A DNA stretch of 43,673 bases from JBMNCQ01 sp049366715 (GCA_049366715.1 JBMNCQ010000032.1:1-43673), one strand, 5' to 3'. Shown: positions 1 to 9,176, numbered from the stretch's first letter. Notes: generated by a model from the sequence alone, not told the origin. Numbers and translations are program-made.

Positions 1-93
1 TTTGTCAGAATAATTAACACCCATCTGGGGTGACATTTTCACAAACTATTGACAGTTTTTTTATTTTTAAAATGATTCACATTAAACAAAAAA

Positions 94-112
94 AAACCGA
101 CTTGGTCGGTTT
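94..112 (-). terminator. Intrinsic terminator downstream of ung
   Basis: An 8-bp perfect inverted repeat (AAACCGAC / GTCGGTTT) with a 3-nt loop. Read on the minus strand it is followed by a run of about nine T residues (plus-strand A run at 88-96). It lies about 90 nt past the ung stop codon. The remaining sequence at 1-203 is AT-rich and shows no gene. Confidence 0.75.
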
Positions 113-203
113 CACTGATTACCATTTATGATATTCCGGTAATAAAGACTCTCTCGGCAAACTTTAAAAAATAAATTATACCGAACTTCACCGGCTATAT
201 TTT

Positions 204-884
204 CTACTCAATATCAGGTATTTGCCAATCTATTGCACAGCTTCCGATGCTTTTCAAGAATTCATTAGCTCTGGAGAAGGGTCTGCTGCCAAAAAAACCC
301 CGCTGGCACGAAAAGGGACTGGGATGAGGAGATTTGATCAAAAAATGGTGCGGAGCGTTAATAATATTACCTTTTTCCTGGGCGTTTCTACCCCACAGTA
401 TAAAAACCAACGGATTTTCCCGGGCATTTAAGAAACTGATTACCCGGTCGGTAAAATGCTCCCAGCCCTTTCCTTTATGAGAATTGGGCATACCCCGCCG
501 GACCGTTAGTACAGTGTTAAGCAGCAGCACCCCCTGCTTAGCCCAGGGGACCAGATATCCGTTATTGGGGATTTTACATCCTAAATCAGCTTGCAGTTCT
601 TTGAAAATGTTTTGCAGGGAAGGGGGCGGTTCTATCCCCGGCTTTACCGAAAAACTCAGTCCATGAGCCTGTCCCGGCCCGTGATAAGGGTCCTGCCCTA
701 AAATGACAACCTTGGTGTCGGCAAAAGACGTCAAATGCAGGGCATTAAAAATATCATACATATCCGGATAGATTACTTTGGTTTGATATTCACTGATTAA
801 GAATTTACGTAATTCTAGGTAATAATTCTCCTTAAATTCATCATTCAGAAGATTCGCCCAATCATTTTTAAGAATTTGCACCAT
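204..884 (-). CDS. ung: Uracil-DNA glycosylase (family 1, UNG)
   Basis: Removes uracil from DNA by cleaving the N-glycosidic bond, the first step of base excision repair in the cytoplasm. The family-1 motifs are visible: the water-activating motif GQDPYHG, the LNTVLTV strand, and the HPSPFS leucine-loop region followed by RGFFGSRPFS. The reading frame stays open 14 codons further upstream, but the ATG at 884 is preceded by GGAGG with a 6-9 nt spacer and gives 226 aa, the usual family length, so I place the start there (protein begins MVQILKNDW). It is the last gene before a terminator and appears monocistronic. Its neighbours are transport genes with no repair link. The identification is secure. 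Confidence 0.96.
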   Translation of the reverse strand: MVQILKNDWANLLNDEFKENYYLELRKFLISEYQTKVIYPDMYDIFNALHLTSFADTKVVILGQDPYHGPGQAHGLSFSVKPGIEPPPSLQNIFKELQADLGCKIPNNGYLVPWAKQGVLLLNTVLTVRRGMPNSHKGKGWEHFTDRVISFLNARENPLVFILWGRNAQEKGNIINAPHHFLIKSPHPSPFSCQRGFFGSRPFSRANEFLKSIGSCAIDWQIPDIE

Positions 885-982
885 TAGTCCAACCTCCGTT
901 TCTATCTTTAACTTTCCAGCAGCCATCTTTATTTATTGTATTATAAAATACCGAATTGTAAAATCCAACAATGAATAAAAAA

Positions 983-1006
983 AGGAGTTAGTTGTTACTA
1001 ACCCCT
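983..1006 (-). terminator. Intrinsic terminator of the pot operon
   Basis: A 10-bp stem (AGGAGTTAGT at 983-992 with ACTAACCCCT at 997-1006, one G-U pair on the RNA) and a 4-nt loop. On the minus strand it is followed by seven T residues (977-983). It sits 12 nt past the stop of the small gene at 1018-1245, which implies that gene is the last member of the polyamine transporter operon. Confidence 0.75.
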
Positions 1007-1017
1007 CCTAAATCTTT

Positions 1018-1245
1018 CTAGCTGCTTTTCTCCTCTTCTTCCCAATTCATCTGCTTTATGATATATTCTTGATAAGATTTCCTGGATTTTTCCAAGATAT
1101 CCAACCATTCCTCGGCACTAAAAAGAATATTTTTGTTCGGACAATTTGTGATCATGAAAGGATATTTTTCAGGATAATCTTCCTTGATAATATCTAAAAT
1201 TCCCTTGGGGAGATTTTTATCGCCATCATCAATGCTTTTCATCAT
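1018..1245 (-). CDS. Small acidic protein of unknown function, end of pot operon
   Basis: I do not recognise this 75-residue protein. It is hydrophilic with no membrane segment or signal peptide, and has an acidic C-terminus (NWEEEEKSS). A central stretch rich in W, E, L and K looks helical (EEWLDILEKSRKSYQEY), and a single NCPN cysteine is present. It starts 27 nt after the potD stop and is followed by an intrinsic terminator, so it is probably co-transcribed with the polyamine transporter. A GAGGG ribosome binding site lies 5 nt before the first ATG and 8 nt before a second adjacent ATG; either could be used. The RBS, position and terminator argue that it is a real gene. Nothing in the sequence gives a function. 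Confidence 0.65.
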   Translation of the reverse strand: MMKSIDDGDKNLPKGILDIIKEDYPEKYPFMITNCPNKNILFSAEEWLDILEKSRKSYQEYIIKQMNWEEEEKSS

Positions 1246-1272
1246 ACAATCCCTCGATTTTATTTATCTCGT

Positions 1273-2316
1273 TTATTGTGCTTTAACCTCAGTCCATATT
1301 CTATCGTATTCAGGTAAAAAATCCGCCAGGTCCTGGAACACCTCACTATTTTTTAAGTCATTAAGCTCCGGATAAAGGGCCTTATCCCCGGTAATATCTG
1401 GGGAAAGCTGTTTTAAGGCCTCCGTATGGGGGGTAGAGTAGCCGATATAATCGGCATTCCTGAAGGCAATTTCACTATCACACATATAGTTGATAAATAA
1501 CTCGGCTGCTTCCTTATGCTTACTGGTCTTGGGAATGACCATGGAATCAAACCAGATGTTCGTTCCCTCCGCGGGGATGGCATATTCTAATTGGGGATTT
1601 TCCCTTTTACAGTATACTGCATCACCTGACCAGACTACAGCCAATGCGGCTTCTTCACCAATCATTTTATCCTTTACTTCATCACCGACATAAGCCAAAA
1701 CGAGAGGCTTTTGCCGGGCTAACATATCCCGTGCATCTTCCAGTTCTTTTAATTCCTTAGTATTCAAGGAGTAACCCAGCATTTTAAGGGTAATACCGAT
1801 TGAATCCCGCTGACTGTCAAGCATCAGGATTTGTTTCGCATACGCTTGATCCCAGAGTATTTGCCAACTATTTACAGGTTCCCGCACCATTTCTTTATTA
1901 TATAAAATACCAACGGTCCCCCACATATATGGTACGGAGTATTCGTTTTGCGGGTCAAAACCCAGTTTTTTGAATCTATCATCAATATATTGGTAATTCG
2001 GCACATTAGTTAGCTCAATCTTATGGAGCATATCCTCATCAATCATTCTTTTGATCATGTAATCGGACGGTATTGCGACATCATAGTCCCCGCCGCCGGC
2101 CTTCAGCTTAACGTACATATCTTCATTTGTCGCAAACTCTTCATAGATTACCTTAATATCATATTTTTCCTCAAAATCCTCTAAAACAGCTTTATCGATA
2201 TAGTCCCCCCAATTATACACCTTGATGGTTGTCTGTGCTTTATTTCCACACCCGCTTACCATCAGCACAGCTGTTAATGCCACTAAAATCACCATTATTA
2301 AACTTCTTGTTTTCAT
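1273..2316 (-). CDS. potD: Spermidine/putrescine ABC transporter substrate-binding lipoprotein
   Basis: The extracellular polyamine-binding component (347 aa), which delivers substrate to PotBC. It begins with a lipoprotein signal peptide ending in the lipobox VSGC (Cys about residue 23), as expected for a membrane-tethered receptor in a monoderm. The mature N-terminus has the PotD/PotF hallmark YNWGDYID, and the IPSDYMI motif follows at about residue 83. Length fits the family. GAGGGGAG precedes the ATG by 7 nt. It is the fourth gene of potA-potB-potC-potD, with only 28 nt after potC. Spermidine versus putrescine preference cannot be decided by eye. Confidence 0.93.
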   Translation of the reverse strand: MKTRSLIMVILVALTAVLMVSGCGNKAQTTIKVYNWGDYIDKAVLEDFEEKYDIKVIYEEFATNEDMYVKLKAGGGDYDVAIPSDYMIKRMIDEDMLHKIELTNVPNYQYIDDRFKKLGFDPQNEYSVPYMWGTVGILYNKEMVREPVNSWQILWDQAYAKQILMLDSQRDSIGITLKMLGYSLNTKELKELEDARDMLARQKPLVLAYVGDEVKDKMIGEEAALAVVWSGDAVYCKRENPQLEYAIPAEGTNIWFDSMVIPKTSKHKEAAELFINYMCDSEIAFRNADYIGYSTPHTEALKQLSPDITGDKALYPELNDLKNSEVFQDLADFLPEYDRIWTEVKAQ

Positions 2317-2344
2317 CTTTATTCTCCCCTCTCTTCATAGATAA

Positions 2345-3133
2345 TTAGAAATTAATTCCTTTTGTATTTTCCTTGGATAACCTCTTGTTAATAATCAATA
2401 GCAATATCAGCACACTAACAAACATAATGCTTAACAAGGCGTTAATTTCGGGATTAATTCCTCTTCTGGCCATGGAGTAAATCGTTATGGCTACATTGGA
2501 AACCCCTGAACCGGTAGTAAAGAAGCTAATGACAAAATCATCAACAGATAAAGTAAATGCCAGCAGGAAGCCGGTGATGATCCCGGGCTTAATCTGGGGA
2601 AGGATAATCTTCCGGTAGGCATAAAGGGGGGTAGCCCCCAAATCCAATGCCGCCTCAAAAGTGAAATTATTTAACTGCTTCAGCTTTGGCAGCACGGACA
2701 GGATCACATAAGGTATATTAAATGTAATATGGGCGAGTAAAAGGGATAAATAACCCAGCGGCAGCCTGCAAAAAATAAACAACAGCATCAGAGCTATGCC
2801 TGTTACGATGTCAGGATTCAATACCGGAAGATAGGTTATATTCATAAGAACCATCTTAGGATATTTATGCATGTTATAGATCCCTATTGCCGCGGCAGTC
2901 CCGATTATTGTAGCCAGCAAAGCAGAAAGCAGGGCAATGGATACGGTATTATAAAGGGCATTAAGGATATAGCGGTCGCGCAAAAGTTCCCCGTACCATT
3001 TCAGGGTAACTCCGGTCCAATGGGCCCGGGATTTGGATTCATTAAAGGAGTATACAATTAAAATTATGATGGGGGCATATAAAAACAAATAAATAACAAA
3101 TACATACCCTTTTTTGAGAATATCTTTCACCAC
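2345..3133 (-). CDS. potC: Spermidine/putrescine ABC transporter permease
   Basis: One of two membrane permease subunits of the polyamine importer (262 aa, about six membrane helices). The cytoplasmic EAA-type coupling loop for PotA is visible as EAALDLGATPLYAYRKIILP, and the N-terminus has the YAPIIILIVYSFN helix typical of PotC. It starts with GTG inside the last codons of potB (7-nt overlap), with GAGGGGG 7 nt upstream, so the two are translationally coupled. Confidence 0.93.
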   Translation of the reverse strand: MVKDILKKGYVFVIYLFLYAPIIILIVYSFNESKSRAHWTGVTLKWYGELLRDRYILNALYNTVSIALLSALLATIIGTAAAIGIYNMHKYPKMVLMNITYLPVLNPDIVTGIALMLLFIFCRLPLGYLSLLLAHITFNIPYVILSVLPKLKQLNNFTFEAALDLGATPLYAYRKIILPQIKPGIITGFLLAFTLSVDDFVISFFTTGSGVSNVAITIYSMARRGINPEINALLSIMFVSVLILLLIINKRLSKENTKGINF

Positions 3134-3951
3134 AGACCGGCCCCCTCTTGATCTCTTTCATACCTGGACATTACACCCATACTGAGCAAAATTAAAATCA
3201 TTAATACCGTAGAAAGGGCTGAACCGAACCCCCAGTTACCGGTCGTAAGAAACTGCTGTTCGATCAAATTACCGATAAGTGTATATTGTCCCCCTCCTAA
3301 TAACCGGGAAATCACAAAAGTTGTAACCGCGGGCATAAAAACCATAATTATCCCGGACATCACACCAGGCAGGCTTAAAGGGAAAATTACTTTTCTAAAA
3401 GTAATAAAGGGAGTTGCGCCCAGATCTTCCGCAGCTTCAATTAAAGACCTATCGGTCTTAGCCAAAACGGAATATATGGGTAAAACCATAAAGGGCAGAA
3501 AATTATACACCATCCCCAAAATTACGGCTTTATCGGTATACAAAATGTTGAGCAAGGGTAAACCAACAAACTCCAAAACTTGATTAAGCAGCCCGTTCTT
3601 CTCAAGTAAAGTCATCCAGGCATATGTTCTGGCCAGAAAATTCATCCACATCGGTATCACAAACAAAACGACAAGAATATTTCTCTTGCTCAACCCGCTG
3701 TCGGCCAGGATCAGCGCCACAGGATAACCTAAAATTAAACAAATCATCGTAGCAATAAAAGCAAGCTTAACTGATCTAAAAATAACCATTAAATAAATTG
3801 GTTCAAAAACCCGCTGAAAGAACTTTAAGGTTAGCTGCAGGCCCGAATCATTAATTTCCACTACACTATAAACCAGTACCAAGAGGAGAGAGAACAGGAT
3901 AAAAAAGAGCGCCCAGATTATATAGGGATAAGCCAGCCAATTTTTTTTCAA
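3127..3951 (-). CDS. potB: Spermidine/putrescine ABC transporter permease
   Basis: The other permease subunit of the polyamine importer (274 aa, about six helices). The EAA loop reads EAAEDLGATPFITFRKVIFP, and the region ARTYAWMTLL is typical of PotB. The start is TTG, overlapping the potA stop as TTGA, with AAGGTGG 7 nt upstream. The overlaps on both sides (4 nt with potA, 7 nt with potC) show a tightly coupled operon. Confidence 0.93.
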   Translation of the reverse strand: MKKNWLAYPYIIWALFFILFSLLLVLVYSVVEINDSGLQLTLKFFQRVFEPIYLMVIFRSVKLAFIATMICLILGYPVALILADSGLSKRNILVVLFVIPMWMNFLARTYAWMTLLEKNGLLNQVLEFVGLPLLNILYTDKAVILGMVYNFLPFMVLPIYSVLAKTDRSLIEAAEDLGATPFITFRKVIFPLSLPGVMSGIIMVFMPAVTTFVISRLLGGGQYTLIGNLIEQQFLTTGNWGFGSALSTVLMILILLSMGVMSRYERDQEGAGLW

Positions 3952-4994
3952 CTTTTATCCACCTTCCTCATAATATGGATATCGCTGGGGGAAATTTTTA
4001 ATCCCACCTTTGTCCCGGCCTGCTCCATAAGGGTACTGTGTATGACCCAGCTGCTGCCGCAGCTATTAATCAGCATTTCATAATGTACGCCCTTAAAAAG
4101 TACTGATTCAACTTGCCCTTGCAGCATTCCTTCATCTTTCCCTACGACCTTTATGTCCTCCGGTCTGATTACGACATCAATTTTTTCATTAGGTAAAAAT
4201 CCCTTGTCCACACAGGTAAACTGCCGGCCGGAAAACTCAACCAGGTAGTCTTCCAGCATGATGCCCTCTACGATATTGCTTTCGCCGATAAAATCCGCCA
4301 CAAAAGCATTTTTAGGCTCATTATAGATATCTGTCGGTGTGCCAATCTGCTGAATTACCCCGTTATTCATGACGACAATGGTATCGGACATCGTTAAAGC
4401 TTCTTCCTGATCATGGGTTACATAGATAAAAGTGATGCCCAGTCTTTGCTGAATCTTCTTCAATTCCAGCTGCATTTCTTTCCTGAGCTTTAAGTCCAGG
4501 GCGCCTAAAGGCTCGTCCAGCAGCAACACTTCCGGCTCATTTATGAGCGCCCTGGCAATGGCTACCCGCTGCTGCTGCCCTCCGCTCAGAGATTCCACCG
4601 GCCTTTTTTCAAAACCGGGTAAACTCACTACTTCCAGCATATCTTTTACCTTTTGGCTAATTACTTCTTTGTCCATTTTTTTAATTTCTAATCCAAATGC
4701 TACATTTTGGAACACATTCATATGGGGGAATAAAGCATATTTTTGGAAAACAGTATTTACTTTTCTTTTAAACGGAGGTAAATGATTGATGTTTTGCCCA
4801 TTGAAAAGAAGATGTCCTGCAGTTGGTTGTTCAAAACCGCCGATAATTCTTAAAGTGGTCGTTTTCCCGCATCCACTAGGACCCAATAGTGTAATAAATT
4901 CGTTTTTTAATATATAAAGGTTAAGATTTTTTAAAATGCTCACCCCATCAAAGGTTTTTGAGACCCCTACTAAGCGAATAAGTTCTTCTGACAA
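3948..4994 (-). CDS. potA: Spermidine/putrescine ABC transporter ATP-binding protein
   Basis: The ATPase that energises polyamine import (348 aa). Walker A GPSGCGKTT is at about residues 38-46. The ABC signature LSGGQQQRVAIARAL, Walker B VLLLDEPLGALD and the H-loop VTHDQEE are all intact. The C-terminal third (from about residue 235) is the TOBE-type domain of the PotA/MalK subfamily. The start is TTG with AGGGGGG 7 nt upstream. It is the promoter-proximal gene of potABCD. Confidence 0.94.
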   Translation of the reverse strand: MSEELIRLVGVSKTFDGVSILKNLNLYILKNEFITLLGPSGCGKTTTLRIIGGFEQPTAGHLLFNGQNINHLPPFKRKVNTVFQKYALFPHMNVFQNVAFGLEIKKMDKEVISQKVKDMLEVVSLPGFEKRPVESLSGGQQQRVAIARALINEPEVLLLDEPLGALDLKLRKEMQLELKKIQQRLGITFIYVTHDQEEALTMSDTIVVMNNGVIQQIGTPTDIYNEPKNAFVADFIGESNIVEGIMLEDYLVEFSGRQFTCVDKGFLPNEKIDVVIRPEDIKVVGKDEGMLQGQVESVLFKGVHYEMLINSCGSSWVIHSTLMEQAGTKVGLKISPSDIHIMRKVDKS

Positions 4995-5062
4995 GATATT
5001 TCCCCCCTAACCAACCTCCAATGTGGATTTTTTTTGGCAATATTCATATCTTAAACAATGTA

Positions 5063-5091
5063 TTTTTAACATAATAAATTAGCAAAGTCAA
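5063..5091 (-). promoter_or_regulatory. Probable sigma-A promoter of the pot operon
   Basis: On the minus strand, TTGACT (5091-5086) and TAAAAA (5068-5063) are separated by 17 nt. This lies between the upstream operon's terminator and the potA start, with an AT-rich leader of about 60 nt. The -10 is imperfect. Confidence 0.5.
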
Positions 5092-5099
5092 TAAATTAT

Positions 5100-5134
5100 A
5101 AAAATAAAAAGAAGAGCCAGGCGGGACCTAACTC
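5100..5134 (-). terminator. Intrinsic terminator of the 5-oxoprolinase operon
   Basis: On the minus strand GAGTTAGG and CCTGGCTC (5134-5127 and 5121-5114) pair over 8 bp with two G-U pairs and a 5-nt loop. TTCTTTTTATTTTT follows. It ends the operon about 55 nt after the pxpC stop and immediately precedes the pot promoter. Confidence 0.7.
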
Positions 5135-5189
5135 CAATAAAATTTAAAATATATTTTTCAAGACAAACGGCAAATATTATTCCGAAAGT

Positions 5190-6227
5190 TTATTGCGGGA
5201 TTTCCTGCACAGCAAGAAAAAATTCTTTATCATTTATTTTAACTTTTAAGTGTCTTACTTTTTTTAATTGGCCGGGGGCTAATAAATAATCTTTAATCAG
5301 CCGTAAAGTATTTGTAAAACGTTCCGCTATTTGCCGGGCTTCTGCCAGGGAAACAGCTTGAAAGCGCAAAGCATCACCAGGTTTAGCCTGGGCTACTTTA
5401 GGCAGGTCTGCTGAAATAATCGTAGCGATTTTTGTATAACCTCCGATTGTCTGCCTGTCGGCCATCATGATAATCGGCATTCCCTCTCCCGGTACCTGTA
5501 CGGCACCCGGTGCTATTCCATCGGAAATAATATCAGGACTGCTTCGATGTTCAATCTTAGGTCCCTTTAAACGATACCCCATCCGGTCGGCCTGATTGGT
5601 GACCTGATAGCTGCTATTTAAAAATGTCATGATGCCTTCTTTAGAAAAAGCTGCATCTTGAGGCCCTAAAACTACCCTCACCGGTTCCGGACCGGTAAAA
5701 TTATACAAATACTCTTCCGGTACTTTACTGTTAACACGTCTCAGGGCCTCCCGGGAAGGCAGCGGAATACTAACCTCATCCGCTTTTTTTAAGGCCCGTC
5801 CCTGATACCCCCCCATTTTACCGCGCATATATGTAGACTTGCTCTCCATTACTTCCGGAATATTAAATCCGCCGGCGACAGCTAAATATGTACGACAGCC
5901 CGCCTTAATACCGCCAAACTCCAAGCGGTCCCCTTTATGGAGGTGAATTGTCTGCCACAAGGGCAGCTTCCGGCCGTTTAAAGCCGCTCCTAAGTCTGCC
6001 CCGGTAAGAGCGATAACACTTTCTGCGGTAAATTCCAGGCTTGGTCCTAAAAGGGTAATTTCTAAACACGCCTCTCCTTCACGGTTACCCACCAGGAGAT
6101 TGGCAACCCGCAAGGAATACTCATCCATCGCCCCCGCTACGGGCATTCCATATTTCTGATAACCAAAGCGCCCCAGATCCTGAAAAGTGCTTAAAAATCC
6201 CGGTGAGATAACTTTCATTAAACCCAT
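5190..6227 (-). CDS. pxpC: 5-oxoprolinase (ATP-hydrolysing) subunit C, AHS2/KipA family
   Basis: A subunit of the prokaryotic ATP-dependent 5-oxoprolinase PxpABC, which opens 5-oxo-L-proline to L-glutamate. The family signature is at the N-terminus (ISPGFLSTFQDLGRFGYQKY, then GMPVAGAMD), followed by the LAVAGGFN strand. The frame opens at TTG 6245, overlapping the pxpB stop, but the ATG at 6227 has AGAGGT 6 nt upstream and gives 345 aa beginning MGLMKVISPG, which I prefer. It is adjacent to pxpB and pxpA. The older names KipA or allophanate hydrolase subunit 2 refer to the same family; the presence of pxpA supports the oxoprolinase role. Confidence 0.92.
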   Translation of the reverse strand: MGLMKVISPGFLSTFQDLGRFGYQKYGMPVAGAMDEYSLRVANLLVGNREGEACLEITLLGPSLEFTAESVIALTGADLGAALNGRKLPLWQTIHLHKGDRLEFGGIKAGCRTYLAVAGGFNIPEVMESKSTYMRGKMGGYQGRALKKADEVSIPLPSREALRRVNSKVPEEYLYNFTGPEPVRVVLGPQDAAFSKEGIMTFLNSSYQVTNQADRMGYRLKGPKIEHRSSPDIISDGIAPGAVQVPGEGMPIIMMADRQTIGGYTKIATIISADLPKVAQAKPGDALRFQAVSLAEARQIAERFTNTLRLIKDYLLAPGQLKKVRHLKVKINDKEFFLAVQEIPQ

Positions 6228-6241
6228 TACAAGACCTCTTT

Positions 6242-6970
6242 TCAATGATAGTTAAGGGTTTTCACATGATAACTGTTATTTGCTACTTTTTCAGCAATAT
6301 CCTGATATTCTTGAAAGGTTATTTGATAAAAACGCAGATAATTTCCTGCCTCCAGCAAAAAAGGAGAATTGCGGGAAGGATCAAACAGTTTAACCGGTGT
6401 CCGTCCAATTAGCCGCCACCCCCCCGGACTTTCCAGAGGATATACCCCCGTTTGATTTCCGGCAATACCAACAGAACCCGTAGGAATTACAGTCCGCGGT
6501 ATCTCAAGTCTCGGTACGGAGATTCTTTCATCCATACCTCCCAAATAGGGAAAACCCGGCGTAAAGCCCAGCATATAAATAAAATAATCGGCAGCAGTGT
6601 GGATTTTAATTACCTCATCCGGGCTAAAATCCGTATACCGGCCCACAAAAGACAGATCAGATCCATACTCTCCGCCATATAGAACGGGGAGATAATAAAC
6701 TTTGGGCTGAAAAAGGTCGGCATCAGCCACCTGTGCTTCAATCTTTTTCAGCTCCGCTACAAGCTGTCCGTATCCCCATTTTCCAGGATCATAATACAGC
6801 ATCAATGAACGGTAAGTCGGTACTAATTCCCCGATCCCTTCCAACCGGGCATTATCGATTGCCGCCGCTAAATTACGGATTTTCCGGTTTATTTCCCGGC
6901 AGATCGTGCTGCCAAATTCAATAACGATCCCTTTATCCCCGGCCGGCAAATACTTAGCAACCTGATACAT
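6242..6970 (-). CDS. pxpB: 5-oxoprolinase (ATP-hydrolysing) subunit B, AHS1/KipI family
   Basis: A partner of PxpC in ATP-dependent 5-oxoproline hydrolysis (242 aa, slightly long for the family). The family motifs GFTPGFPYLGG and PRTVIPTGSVGIAGNQTGVY are present, followed by ESPGGWRLIGRTP. GGGGG lies about 10 nt before the ATG. It is 29 nt downstream of pxpA and 14 nt upstream of the chosen pxpC start. A KipI-like role as a sporulation kinase inhibitor is less likely, because pxpA and pxpC accompany it in order. Confidence 0.92.
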   Translation of the reverse strand: MYQVAKYLPAGDKGIVIEFGSTICREINRKIRNLAAAIDNARLEGIGELVPTYRSLMLYYDPGKWGYGQLVAELKKIEAQVADADLFQPKVYYLPVLYGGEYGSDLSFVGRYTDFSPDEVIKIHTAADYFIYMLGFTPGFPYLGGMDERISVPRLEIPRTVIPTGSVGIAGNQTGVYPLESPGGWRLIGRTPVKLFDPSRNSPFLLEAGNYLRFYQITFQEYQDIAEKVANNSYHVKTLNYH

Positions 6971-6999
6971 AAGAACAGAACCCCCAGAGTCAGCATAGA

Positions 7000-7770
7000 T
7001 TAGCGTAAAAAATTGGCCAAAGGCTCGATGGAAACTTGCGCTTTCTTCAGTGCGTTTCTAATCTCTTTAACAAAAGCAATTGCATAAGGGTTATCCCCAT
7101 GAACGCAGATGCTGTCGGCTTTAATATTGATCTCCTCACCGTTGACAGCAGTCACCTTGCCTTCCGTGACCATGCGTACGGTACGGCTTACAGCCTGATC
7201 TTTGTCATGAACCATCGCCCCCGGAGTACCCCGGGCCACTAAAGTCCCATCAGGATTATAGGCCCGATCGGCAAAAACTTCTTCCGCGACTTTCAAACCG
7301 ATATCCCGGGCAGCTTTCACCAACTCGGAATTAGCCAAAGCCATAAAAATCATTTCAGGGTCAACAGCCTTAACGGCCTCCGCTATGGCATATGCCGTCC
7401 TGTAATCTTTAGCAGCCATATTATAGAGGGCTCCATGGGCTTTAACATGTTGTATTTCCTGTCCGTAAACTTTGGCAAAAGCGGCTAAAGCTCCTATTTG
7501 ATAAATAACATAAGCTTTTATTTCCTCCGGACTCATAACCAGATTGCGCCTGCCGAATCCCGACAAATCCGGATATCCCGGATGAGCACCAATTGCTGTT
7601 TTATTTGCGGCGGCTGATTTTACGGTATCCGTCATTACTAAAGGATCACCGGCATGCATGCCACAGGCAATATTAGCCGAAGTAATTACTGCCAATACTT
7701 CTTGGTCCATCCCTAATTTATATACGCCAAAACTTTCCCCTAAATCACTATTTAAATCAACCCTAATCAT
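7000..7770 (-). CDS. pxpA: 5-oxoprolinase (ATP-hydrolysing) subunit A, LamB/YcsF family
   Basis: The 256-aa LamB/YcsF-family subunit of 5-oxoprolinase, with a TIM-barrel-like polysaccharide-deacetylase-type fold in known relatives. Visible family motifs are DLNSDLGESFG at the N-terminus, SANIACGMHAGDP, GAHPGYPDLSGFGRR, HVKAHGALYNMAA and CVHGDNPYA. A GGAGGG site precedes the ATG by 6 nt. It is the first of pxpABC and follows the TRAP permease genes, suggesting the transporter feeds 5-oxoproline to the enzyme. Confidence 0.94.
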   Translation of the reverse strand: MIRVDLNSDLGESFGVYKLGMDQEVLAVITSANIACGMHAGDPLVMTDTVKSAAANKTAIGAHPGYPDLSGFGRRNLVMSPEEIKAYVIYQIGALAAFAKVYGQEIQHVKAHGALYNMAAKDYRTAYAIAEAVKAVDPEMIFMALANSELVKAARDIGLKVAEEVFADRAYNPDGTLVARGTPGAMVHDKDQAVSRTVRMVTEGKVTAVNGEEINIKADSICVHGDNPYAIAFVKEIRNALKKAQVSIEPLANFLR

Positions 7771-7838
7771 GTTATTCCCTCCTCGGGCAATTCTTTACCG
7801 CAGGCATAATTCTCTTCAAAAACAAACATTTTTCCCTG

Positions 7839-9140
7839 CTACTTAATCATCATATTAGGCAGAGCCAAAACGATCTCCGGATAAATGGTGATTAAAACAA
7901 CGACTGATAATATTAATAAAAAAGACGGTAAGGCATATAAGGCTATTTTAAAAACATCTTCTTCCACCAAACCATTAATCACAAACAAATTAAAGCCTAC
8001 CGGGGGTGTTATCTGGGCTACTTCTATCATGATAATCAGATAAATTCCAAACCATAAAGGATCAAACCCCGCAGTTTTAATTAAAGGTAAGGCTAAGGGA
8101 AGACTCATGACAATCATGGAAAAGCCGTCCAGCATACATCCCAAGATGATATACATAACGGAAAGAATTAGGATCAATTGATATTTGGAAAGCCCCAGAG
8201 TTCCTATAAATTGTGTAAGTTTAGCAGGTATCCCCAGATAGCCGACGGCAACGGATAAAAAAGACGCACCGCAAACAATCAGCATAATCATGCAAGTCGT
8301 TTTTACCGATCCTAAAACCGCTTCCCAAAAAATCTCTCTCGTAATGCTTTTAGAAAGAGCAGCAAAAATAAGTGCACCCAATACACCAACTGCTGCCGCT
8401 TCCGTAGGGGTAGCCCAGCCGGTATAAATACTTCCCAATACCATAAAGATTAAAGCGATAACGGGCAATAACTGCGGTATTGTCTGCAGATGCTGATTCC
8501 AGGTATATTTACCGTCCCCCTGGGGAGCCAGCTCAGGATTTTTCAGGCACCGCAGAATTGTAAAGCTGCTGAAAGCACCGGCTAGAACCAATCCCGGAAT
8601 TACACCTGCGATAAATAATTTACCGATGCTGACCTCAGCTACGATCCCATACACCAGCATCATCATGCTGGGAGGAATCAAAAATCCCAAAGTACCGGCC
8701 CCGGCCAGGGATCCTAAACAAAGGGATTTATTATAGTTGCGCTTTAAAAGCTCGGGGAGAGTGATTTTCCCGACGGTAGCCGTAGTAGCGGCCGAAGATC
8801 CGCTTACAGCAGCAAAAAGAGTGCAGGCCACAATATTTACATGGATCAAACGTCCGGGAATTTTATTCACCCAGGGCGACAGTCCTTTAAATAAATTCTC
8901 CGATATTTTACTTCTAAAAAGAATCTCACCCATAAAGATAAATAAAGGAAGAGCCATCATTGTCGACCCGTTGGTATTATTCCAAAGGATATTGGCTAAA
9001 ATCGTCAGAGGAGGACTGCCGGTAAAAAGAATAAACCCCGCAATACCTACTAAAAACAAGGAGAGGCCAACCCATATCGTACTCCCTAAAAACAAAATGA
9101 GCAGACCCAACAAGGTACTGGATATCATAAATAAATTCAA
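7839..9140 (-). CDS. dctM: TRAP transporter large permease (DctM family), 5-oxoproline unit
   Basis: The large membrane subunit of a tripartite ATP-independent (ion-gradient-driven) transporter; 433 aa and about 12 helices. DctM features are GSSAATTATVGKITLPELLKR, the substrate-region helix GTLGFLIPPSMMMLVYG, and TPTEAAAVGVLGA. The start is TTG, with AAGGAGG 9 nt upstream. It lies between dctQ and pxpA (68-nt gap), consistent with one transcript dctP-dctQ-dctM-pxpA-pxpB-pxpC. The substrate assignment to 5-oxoproline is inferred from context only. Confidence 0.92.
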   Translation of the reverse strand: MNLFMISSTLLGLLILFLGSTIWVGLSLFLVGIAGFILFTGSPPLTILANILWNNTNGSTMMALPLFIFMGEILFRSKISENLFKGLSPWVNKIPGRLIHVNIVACTLFAAVSGSSAATTATVGKITLPELLKRNYNKSLCLGSLAGAGTLGFLIPPSMMMLVYGIVAEVSIGKLFIAGVIPGLVLAGAFSSFTILRCLKNPELAPQGDGKYTWNQHLQTIPQLLPVIALIFMVLGSIYTGWATPTEAAAVGVLGALIFAALSKSITREIFWEAVLGSVKTTCMIMLIVCGASFLSVAVGYLGIPAKLTQFIGTLGLSKYQLILILSVMYIILGCMLDGFSMIVMSLPLALPLIKTAGFDPLWFGIYLIIMIEVAQITPPVGFNLFVINGLVEEDVFKIALYALPSFLLILSVVVLITIYPEIVLALPNMMIK

Positions 9141-9176
9141 AGTAAGAATCCTCCTTACTAAATACTCTATTACGCC

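Noticed and set aside
5190..6970. KipI/KipA sporulation inhibitors or urea amidolyase subunits
   Set aside because: The accompanying LamB/YcsF gene in pxpA-pxpB-pxpC order points to 5-oxoprolinase, and no biotin-carboxylase domain is present.
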